64,000 nt of DNA, from NCBI GenBank assembly GCA_038246255.1, contig JBBRWC010000006.1:5941-69940 (forward strand), in the 5' to 3' direction. Numbering within the stretch: the stretch's first letter is position 1; every line of letters begins with the position of its first letter. Below the pieces are notes generated by a model. It was not told the DNA's origin. It saw only the letters and a program-made list of their open reading frames with translations, and did no database searches. Position numbers and translations under genes: made by a program. Of the stretch, positions 58,292 to 64,000 are shown piece after piece. This DNA comes from RI-242 sp038246255 (GTDB taxonomy: Bacteria; Planctomycetota; UBA1135; GCA-002686595).

Positions 58292-59776
58292 GTGTACCGC
58301 ACCTTCCTCAGTTGGCGCTACCTGCGCGCGCGTCTCACGAACCTGATTGGCATCGTCGGCATCGCCGTGGCCGTCGGCGCGCTGATCATGATCCTGTCGA
58401 TCATGACGGGCTTCCTCGAAGAGACGAAGCGCACGGTGCGTGGCAACCTCGCGGACCTGATCGTATCGCCGGCGCAGGATGCCCAGACGTCGGCCGGCGG
58501 GCCGGTGCCCCGGGATCCGCGGATCGCACTCGAGGTCATCCGCGCGGATCCGCGCGTGGTTGCGGCGAGCGCGCGCCTCGTGTGGTACGGCCTTTTGGCG
58601 CAGGGTGGCCAGCGCGCCGGGACCTCGCGCGACGTCCTCACTGACACGGAAGCCGGGCGCATGATGGGCGCCCAGTTGGTCGGTGTCGATGTCCTCAGTT
58701 TCGAGCGCTTTGGGTACCCGCTGCTCGAAGGTGTCAGCCGCCTGATGGGCTGGCCGTTCCGGGCGCCCCTCGTGCAGGATGACTTCGACACCACCGACCT
58801 CCTGCTGGGCCTCGACCGCGACCCCCATCCCAAGCGCCTGGGGTCACCGGTCGAGGACCCGTGGAATCCGTTCGCACCCCCGCGCACAGGCGCGGACATC
58901 CCGGGGCCCAAACGCGCCAGTGTGATCGTCGGCGAGCAGCTCTTCAGCGCCCTGCGCATGCGCCGCGGCGACGAACTCGAACTCGCCACGGTCGTGCCCG
59001 ATCCCCTGACCGGCCGCGTCTCGATCAGCAACCGCAAGTTCGTGATCGCCGGAAGCTTTCGCTCGGGCGAAAACGCGATGGACCTTGAGCGCATCTACCT
59101 GGAACGCACCGAGCTCGCGGACTTTTTGGGCGGCGGCCTCGCCTTCAGCGAAATCCTCGTCAAAACACAGGATTACGATCGCCATGGCCGCGCGCTGCAG
59201 GTGGACCTTGAGCGCAAACTTGCCGAGCGCGGCGCGATCTGGTGGAACGGCCGCGAAGAGGACCTAGGCGCCGGCGGCCAGGTGCGCACGTGGGAGGACT
59301 TCCGGCGCACGCTCCTCGGCGCGATCGAAAACGAGCGGGTGCTGATGGCAATCATGCTCAGCCTGATCCTGCTCGTCGCCGGCTTCACGATTTTCGCGAT
59401 CCTGACGATGATGGTCGCGGAAAAACGGCGCGACATCGGGATCCTCGCGGCCCTGGGCGCTCCGCCCGGCGGGATCCTCGCGACGTTTCTTCTGATTGGC
59501 CTGTGGGACGCGCTCCTTGGGGCGAGCGTCGGGGCGCTCCTGGGGGTCCAGGGCGCGCTCCACATCGACCGCATCGAACAGTGGCTGAGCGGTGTGCTCG
59601 GCGTGCAAATCTTCAACCGCGACGTGTACTTTTTCGATCGCATCCCGGCGGTCGTCGAACCGGGGCCCGTAGCGCTCATCGTCGGCGGTGCCTTCGCGAT
59701 CACCCTGTGCTGCGCCGCCGTTCCCGCGTGGCGTGCGGCACGCCTGGACCCCCTGGTGGCCCTGCGCTACGAATGA
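58292..59776 (+). CDS. lolE: LolC/LolE-like lipoprotein-releasing ABC permease
   Basis: Inner-membrane permease that extracts mature lipoproteins for LolA-dependent transfer to the outer membrane. 494 residues from the GTG at 58292. Topology fits: a first helix near 14-40 (LIGIVGIAVAVGALIMILSI), a large periplasmic domain, and a C-terminal FtsX domain with three helices, including RVLMAIMLSLILLVAGFTIF, MMVAEKRRDIGILAALGAPP and the final segment near 455-480. The start TFLSWRYLRAR is typical of the LolC/E N-terminus (xxxRYLRxR). A single permease gene may form a homodimer (LolF type). It overlaps lolD by 4 bp (ATGA). Confidence 0.87.
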   Translation: MYRTFLSWRYLRARLTNLIGIVGIAVAVGALIMILSIMTGFLEETKRTVRGNLADLIVSPAQDAQTSAGGPVPRDPRIALEVIRADPRVVAASARLVWYGLLAQGGQRAGTSRDVLTDTEAGRMMGAQLVGVDVLSFERFGYPLLEGVSRLMGWPFRAPLVQDDFDTTDLLLGLDRDPHPKRLGSPVEDPWNPFAPPRTGADIPGPKRASVIVGEQLFSALRMRRGDELELATVVPDPLTGRVSISNRKFVIAGSFRSGENAMDLERIYLERTELADFLGGGLAFSEILVKTQDYDRHGRALQVDLERKLAERGAIWWNGREEDLGAGGQVRTWEDFRRTLLGAIENERVLMAIMLSLILLVAGFTIFAILTMMVAEKRRDIGILAALGAPPGGILATFLLIGLWDALLGASVGALLGVQGALHIDRIEQWLSGVLGVQIFNRDVYFFDRIPAVVEPGPVALIVGGAFAITLCCAAVPAWRAARLDPLVALRYE

Positions 59777-60558
59777 GCCCCATGGAAACCCGCACCTTCG
59801 ACCCTGCCCGCGGCGGAGCCAAGCACCTGCCGGCACAACGGCCGACGACCGGCGGTGGCCAAGCGCCGAACGGGCCGTTGCTCGTCGTGCGCGGCGTCGA
59901 AAAGCACTTTCTGCTGGCCGGTGCCAAACTGCCGGTGCTGCGCGGTGTCGACCTCGATCTTGAGCGCGGCGAAAGCGTGGCGCTGCTCGGCAGCTCCGGC
60001 GCGGGCAAATCGACCCTGCTGCACGTCCTGGGGCTATTGGAGCGCCCGAACGCGGGGTCCGTGCGCCTCGACGGCCGCGAATGCTGGGCTCTTTCGATCC
60101 AGGAACGCGCGCGGCTGCGCAACCGCGCGATCGGGTTCGTGTTCCAGTTTTATCACCTGCTGCCGGAGCTCACGGCTCTTGAGAACGTGCTGTTGCCGGC
60201 GATGATCGCCCACGGCCGCTTGAGCTACCTGCGCAACCGCTCGAAGCTGCGCTCACTCGCTACCCAGTCGCTCACGCGCTTCGGGCTCGACCGGCGCCTC
60301 ACCCACCGCCCGGCCCAACTCTCGGGCGGCGAACGCCAACGGGTCGCGCTCGCGCGCGCCCTGTTCAACGATCCGGCGCTCATGATCGCGGACGAGCCCA
60401 CCGGCAACCTCGACAGCACGACGGGCGCTGCCGTCCTCGAACTGATCTTTGAAGAGCAACGCCGCCGGGGCCTCACACTTTTGCTTGTCACCCACGACGA
60501 ATCCGTGGCCGCACGCTGCGCACGCACCGTGCACATGCACGACGGCCGTGTCGTCTGA
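59773..60558 (+). CDS. lolD: LolD-like ABC transporter ATPase
   Basis: ATPase of the lipoprotein-releasing complex. 261 residues from the ATG at 59773 overlapping the permease stop; the family core is about 230, so the first 35 residues (Pro/Gly-rich) are an extension, and ATG 59782 is an alternative start. Walker A GSSGAGKST, Q-loop FVFQFYHLLPELTALENV, ABC signature LSGGERQRVALARAL, Walker B LMIADEPTGNLDS and switch His in LLLVTHDESVAARC are all intact. The sequence fits the LolD/MacB (MJ0796) subfamily. It is convergent with nadK across 20 bp. Confidence 0.92.
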   Translation: MSPMETRTFDPARGGAKHLPAQRPTTGGGQAPNGPLLVVRGVEKHFLLAGAKLPVLRGVDLDLERGESVALLGSSGAGKSTLLHVLGLLERPNAGSVRLDGRECWALSIQERARLRNRAIGFVFQFYHLLPELTALENVLLPAMIAHGRLSYLRNRSKLRSLATQSLTRFGLDRRLTHRPAQLSGGERQRVALARALFNDPALMIADEPTGNLDSTTGAAVLELIFEEQRRRGLTLLLVTHDESVAARCARTVHMHDGRVV

Positions 60559-60578
60559 CCGGGGCGCAGCGCCGGGCT

Positions 60579-61523
60579 TCAGCCGCCCGCGGGATTCGGG
60601 CCGCCGCCCCAGCCCAGCCGGTCGCGCAGGCGCCGGTAGGGGTCGAGGTCGGGCATGGCGATCAGCGGGTAGCGCTGGGGATGGGCCTCGAGGCGCAGCA
60701 CTTCGCCCGGTCCCAAATCCCCCATCGACTGGCCGTCCACGACAATGCGTGTCGGGTCCTCATCCTCCTCGGTCACCTCGATGCGCAGCTCCGCGCCCGC
60801 GGAGAGCACGAGCGGCCGGTTGGCGAGGCCCTGCGAGCAGATGGGAGTGACGACGATGGCTTCGACCGAGGGCTCAAGGATCGGGCCACCCGCGGAGAGG
60901 GAGTACGCGGTCGACCCGCTCGGCGTCGCGACAATCAGCCCGTCGGCGCGGTAGTCGGTGACCCAGGTTTCGCCCACTCGCAGGCGAATCGTCCCCATCG
61001 GCCCGCGGGACGGTCGGTGCACCACGACGTCATTCAGGGCGATCGCCCGGGCAAGGGGTCCGCGCCCGCGGCGTTCGGCGGCGATGCGCAGTCGCGGTTC
61101 GACGATCGCGCGGCCGTCGAAGGTGCACTGGAGCACTTCACGCCAGCGGCCCGTGGGGGTCGACGCCAGGAACCCCACGCGACCAAAGTTGATGCCAAGG
61201 GTCGGCACGGGATCGGACGCAAACGCGCGCACCGCGCCGAGGATCGCGCCGTCGCCCCCGAGCACGATCACGAGATCTGGCCGGGGAGCTGCGCCGCGGC
61301 CCGCTTCCCGCGCCAGCGCAAACGCGTGCACGTCCGTTTCGACAAGCACCGTTTCAACGCGCGAGCGCAGGAATTCCTCGAGGTCGCGCAAAAGCTCGCG
61401 CACCCCCGGTTTTGCGGGGTGCGCGAACACGAGCACACGCTGGATGACTCCTAAACGCGGCGTCGCTTGGGAGGGCAGCGTGACGTCGTAGCGCTTCGGA
61501 TCCTGCTGGGGAGGGCGGGCCAT
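60579..61523 (-). CDS. nadK: NAD kinase
   Basis: Phosphorylates NAD to NADP. 314 residues from the ATG at 61523. Hallmarks: LVIVLGGDGAILGAVRAF (GGDG), GINFGRVGFLAS, NDVVVHR (NE/D substrate motif) and DGLIVATPSGSTAYSLSAGGPI, the conserved second nucleotide-binding segment. The last 40 residues (RLEAHPQRYPLIAMPDLDPY) follow the bacterial NadK pattern. It is the third gene after ispA and dxs on the minus strand, only 38 bp behind dxs, so it is probably cotranscribed with them; NADPH is needed further along the isoprenoid pathway. Confidence 0.95.
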   Translation of the reverse strand: MARPPQQDPKRYDVTLPSQATPRLGVIQRVLVFAHPAKPGVRELLRDLEEFLRSRVETVLVETDVHAFALAREAGRGAAPRPDLVIVLGGDGAILGAVRAFASDPVPTLGINFGRVGFLASTPTGRWREVLQCTFDGRAIVEPRLRIAAERRGRGPLARAIALNDVVVHRPSRGPMGTIRLRVGETWVTDYRADGLIVATPSGSTAYSLSAGGPILEPSVEAIVVTPICSQGLANRPLVLSAGAELRIEVTEEDEDPTRIVVDGQSMGDLGPGEVLRLEAHPQRYPLIAMPDLDPYRRLRDRLGWGGGPNPAGG

Positions 61524-61561
61524 GGGGATTTCGAAGGGACGTCGTGGCCGGTCATTCGACG

Positions 61562-63541
61562 TTAGACGAGGGTCGGGCGCAAGAGCTGCAACACGGAGCG
61601 CTCGATGCTGTCGGCGTCGAGCCCGCAGGTGGAGAGCTGTTCTTCCCGCGTGGTCGCGTGTTCGATGTAGCGGTCGGGGATCGCGAGGGTCCGCAGTTGC
61701 GCGCGGGCTCCCGGCACACGCGCTGCAGCCTCGAGCACCGCGGAGCCGAAGCCACCCGCGCGCTGGTGTTCTTCGACCGTGACTACAAAGCGGCGCTCGC
61801 GCACGTGCATGCCGAGCAGGTCTTCGTCCAGCGGTTTTGCAAAGCGCGCGTCCACCACCCCCACCGCAATACCGCGGTCGCGCAGGCGTTCGGCGGCGAG
61901 CAGTGCTTCACCCACGATCGCGCCAAAGGCCCACAGCACGAGGTCACCCTCGTCGAGCAGCACTTCGGCCAGGCCCGGGCGCATTTCGGCCCGCTCCGAC
62001 ACGTGGACACGCTCGTGGGCGGGAGCTTGAGCGCGCGGCCAGCGCAGTCCCATCGGGCCGGGCAACTTCAGGCCGAGAGCGAGCATGCGCTCAAGGTCCG
62101 AAGCATCCCGCGGCGCCGCGAGCACGATGCCCGGCAGTGTGCGCAGGTACGCGATGTCGAACACGCCGTTGTGCGTCGGGCCGTCCTGGCCGACGAGTCC
62201 GGCGCGGTCCATCGCAAACAGGACCGGCAACCCCTGGAGGCAGACCTCCTGGAACACCTGGTCGTAGGCGCGCTGCAAAAACGTCGAATAGATCGCGCAG
62301 ACGGGCCGCAAACCTGCTTTGGCCATGCCCGCGGCCATCGCGACCGCGTGCTGTTCAGTGATGCCGGTGTCGTGGAAGCGTGTCGGGAAGCGCTCGGCGA
62401 ACTCGAGCAAGCCTGTGCCCGACGGCATGCCCGCGGTGATCGCGTGCACGCGCAGATCCCGCTCGGCCGCGGCGATCAGCGCCTCGCCGAAGGACTGGGT
62501 GAACGCGGGACCCGCACTGAGCGGCGTGCCCGAGATGCGGCTCGGCTCGACCTTCGGCGACTCGGGTTTGGGCGCGGACTTGCCCGACGGCGGCTTCGCT
62601 GCGTGGACACGCTCGGGGTGCGTCGACGCCTTGGGGTGGCCTTTGCCCTTCTCCGTTAGCGTGTGCAGCAGCACGACGCCCTCGAGCTCGCGCACACGGC
62701 GCAGTTTCTCGACGAGAAATCCGACGTCGTGGCCGTCGAGCGGCCCCACGTACGTGACACCGAGCTCTTCGAACACGTGGCCCGCGACGATCGTGTGCCG
62801 CAACACCTCGCGGACCTCGTCCAAGGTGCGCTCCACCTTGTCACCGATCAGCGGAATGGACGCGATCAGGTTGTGGATCTCCTGCTGCGCGCGCTGCACG
62901 ACCCGGTTCGAGCGGATGCGCGAGAGGTAGCGCGCGAGGCTGCCGACGCTCTTGCTGATGGACCACTCGTTGTCGTTGAGGACGACAAGCATGCGCAGTC
63001 CGCTTGCACCCGCGTGGTTCAGCGCTTCGAAAGCAACCCCGGCGCCGAGGGATGCGTCGCCGATCACCGCAACCGCATGGGGCGGGTCGGGCTCGTGCCG
63101 CAAGCCCATCGCGAGGCCCGTCGCGAGGCTGATGCTCGTGCCTGCGTGGCCGGTGTGGAAGAGGTCGTAATCCGACTCTTCAGGGTTGGAGAAACCGCAG
63201 ATCCCGCCGGTTTGCCGCAGCCCGGGGAAGCGGTCGCGGCGCCCGGTCAGGATCTTGTGCGGATAACTTTGGTGGCTCGTGTCGAGCACCAGCCGGTCGC
63301 GGCGGAAGTCAAAAACGTAGTGGAGCGCGAGCGTGAGCTCGACAACGCCGAGGTTGCTCCCGAGGTGGCCGCCCGTCGACTGCACCGCCTCGAGGAGGAA
63401 GCGGCGCAGCTCGGCGGCAACCGCGGGCAGCTCGGTCTCCGGGAGCCGCTTGAGGTCCTGCGGCGAGCGCAGCCCGTCGAGGAGCGGGTAGGCGGGCGCC
63501 TCCTTGGAGGCCTCGCGGCCAGAGCGTTGGGTGTCGGACAT
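61562..63541 (-). CDS. dxs: 1-deoxy-D-xylulose-5-phosphate synthase
   Basis: Thiamine-diphosphate enzyme that condenses pyruvate and glyceraldehyde 3-phosphate in the first step of the MEP isoprenoid pathway. 659 residues from the ATG at 63541. Visible: GGHLGSNLGVVELTLALHYV, DTSHQSYPHKILTGR, TPP motif AVIGDASLGAGVAFEALNHA through VVLNDNEWSIS, then FHDTGITEQHAVAMAAGMAK and DRAGLVGQDGPTHNGVFDIA. The TPP motif reads GDASLGAG instead of the usual GDGALTGG. A Pro/Lys/Ser-rich linker of about 30 residues (near 325-355) is longer than usual. ispA lies upstream and nadK downstream. Confidence 0.95.
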   Translation of the reverse strand: MSDTQRSGREASKEAPAYPLLDGLRSPQDLKRLPETELPAVAAELRRFLLEAVQSTGGHLGSNLGVVELTLALHYVFDFRRDRLVLDTSHQSYPHKILTGRRDRFPGLRQTGGICGFSNPEESDYDLFHTGHAGTSISLATGLAMGLRHEPDPPHAVAVIGDASLGAGVAFEALNHAGASGLRMLVVLNDNEWSISKSVGSLARYLSRIRSNRVVQRAQQEIHNLIASIPLIGDKVERTLDEVREVLRHTIVAGHVFEELGVTYVGPLDGHDVGFLVEKLRRVRELEGVVLLHTLTEKGKGHPKASTHPERVHAAKPPSGKSAPKPESPKVEPSRISGTPLSAGPAFTQSFGEALIAAAERDLRVHAITAGMPSGTGLLEFAERFPTRFHDTGITEQHAVAMAAGMAKAGLRPVCAIYSTFLQRAYDQVFQEVCLQGLPVLFAMDRAGLVGQDGPTHNGVFDIAYLRTLPGIVLAAPRDASDLERMLALGLKLPGPMGLRWPRAQAPAHERVHVSERAEMRPGLAEVLLDEGDLVLWAFGAIVGEALLAAERLRDRGIAVGVVDARFAKPLDEDLLGMHVRERRFVVTVEEHQRAGGFGSAVLEAAARVPGARAQLRTLAIPDRYIEHATTREEQLSTCGLDADSIERSVLQLLRPTLV

Positions 63542-63751
63542 CGCAGGCGCAGGCGGCCGGACCGCGGCCGCGCAAAGGCCCGGCTGGCGCCGCCAAAGGG
63601 GCGGCCGCGTTGGGCGGGTGGAGCATCGTCGGACGCGCGGGCCAAGTGTCTTAGAGGCGGGACCGCTTTTCAAGGTGCGGGAGTGCCGTCCGTGGGTCCA
63701 AAAGCGGACCGGGGGCAAAGGTGCGCTTTTGGAGCCGCTTGGGAGCCGCGT

Positions 63752-64000
63752 TCAGGCGCGCCGGTCGAGGAGGTAACCCACGAGTTGGGCGGCGCGGCTG
63801 TCGGGGCCGAGTTCCAGTTCGGCGAGCGCCGCGTGGGCCCCGGCGGCCCGCTCCTGGGCCTCCCTGCCTGCGCCATCCAAACCGAGGGTGGCGACCAGCG
63901 TGTCGCGCTCCAGCGCCGCGTCCTTCCCCGGGGTCTTGCCCAGGGTCGCCGCGTCCCCAGTGACGTCGAGGACGTCGTCGACCGCCTGAAACGCGAGCCC
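63752..64000 (-). CDS. ispA: polyprenyl diphosphate synthase (IspA-like), C-terminal part
   Basis: The last 82 codons of a gene entering from the right edge. GLAFQAVDDVLDVTGDAATL contains the second Asp-rich motif (DDxxD) region of trans-prenyl synthases, and LGKTPGKDAALERDTLVATL is the typical following segment of farnesyl/geranylgeranyl diphosphate synthases. It ends LVGYLLDRRA, the usual short C-terminus. The product chain length (C15 or C20) cannot be told from this part. Its position before dxs matches the common ispA-dxs isoprenoid operon; 210 bp separate the genes. Confidence 0.88.
   Translation of the reverse strand, partial: GLAFQAVDDVLDVTGDAATLGKTPGKDAALERDTLVATLGLDGAGREAQERAAGAHAALAELELGPDSRAAQLVGYLLDRRA

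Overview
The window is very GC-rich, gene-dense DNA from a diderm (Gram-negative-type) bacterium. Wza/Wzc-type capsule export, LolE/LolD lipoprotein release and a predicted outer-membrane barrel all imply an outer membrane. Third codon positions are strongly G/C, many starts are GTG or TTG, and many genes overlap by 1-4 bp. The GC content and the EpsB-type sugar transferase would suit Planctomycetota or another deep-branching high-GC phylum. There is no rRNA here, so this placement is inference only.

Layout. 1-6 kb holds a partial hypothetical gene (minus), then a Xer-type recombinase, glpD and pgi. 6.3-11.4 kb holds a large EpsB-like priming glycosyltransferase, a frameshifted minus-strand gene and mnmG. 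12-35.5 kb is a large exopolysaccharide/capsule locus. Its plus strand carries a HEAT/TPR protein, a GT9 enzyme, Wza-like and Wzc-like export proteins, two glycosyltransferases and a Wzx-like flippase. Its minus strand carries a carbamoyltransferase, a GDP-mannose 3,5-epimerase-like enzyme, a GT4 enzyme, a WbpA-like nucleotide-sugar dehydrogenase, a Wzy-like polymerase and a second GT4 enzyme. A short second priming transferase, an outer-membrane barrel, an HPP membrane protein and another GT4 enzyme follow. 35.6-45.3 kb holds a NUDIX hydrolase, a histone-deacetylase-fold enzyme, a three-domain fasciclin lipoprotein, ileS, an AsmA-like protein and a multi-pass glycosyltransferase-like protein. 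45.5-53.5 kb holds a 1528-residue hybrid histidine kinase, a duplicated SagB-type nitroreductase, a FabG-like reductase and Fe-type superoxide dismutase. 53.6-64 kb is housekeeping: leuS, tRNA-Ala(GGC), lysS, lolE, lolD, nadK, dxs and the 3' end of an ispA-like gene.

How the genes fit together. The polysaccharide genes make a nearly complete Wzx/Wzy-type pathway: two alternative primers, at least six glycosyltransferases, sugar-nucleotide enzymes for a uronic acid and an epimerised L-hexose, a carbamoylating enzyme, flippase, polymerase and export/kinase pair. Two about 90% identical 204-bp MITE-like elements lie in opposite orientation at 11.4 and 45.3 kb and bracket this region. ispA-dxs-nadK and lysS-lolE-lolD look like ordinary operons.

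I found no CRISPR array, prophage, rRNA or complete insertion sequence. The most unusual observations are the paired inverted elements, the epimerase plus carbamoyltransferase pairing, the frameshifted gene at 8-9.4 kb, and a 22-bp tandem repeat with Leu codons just upstream of leuS.
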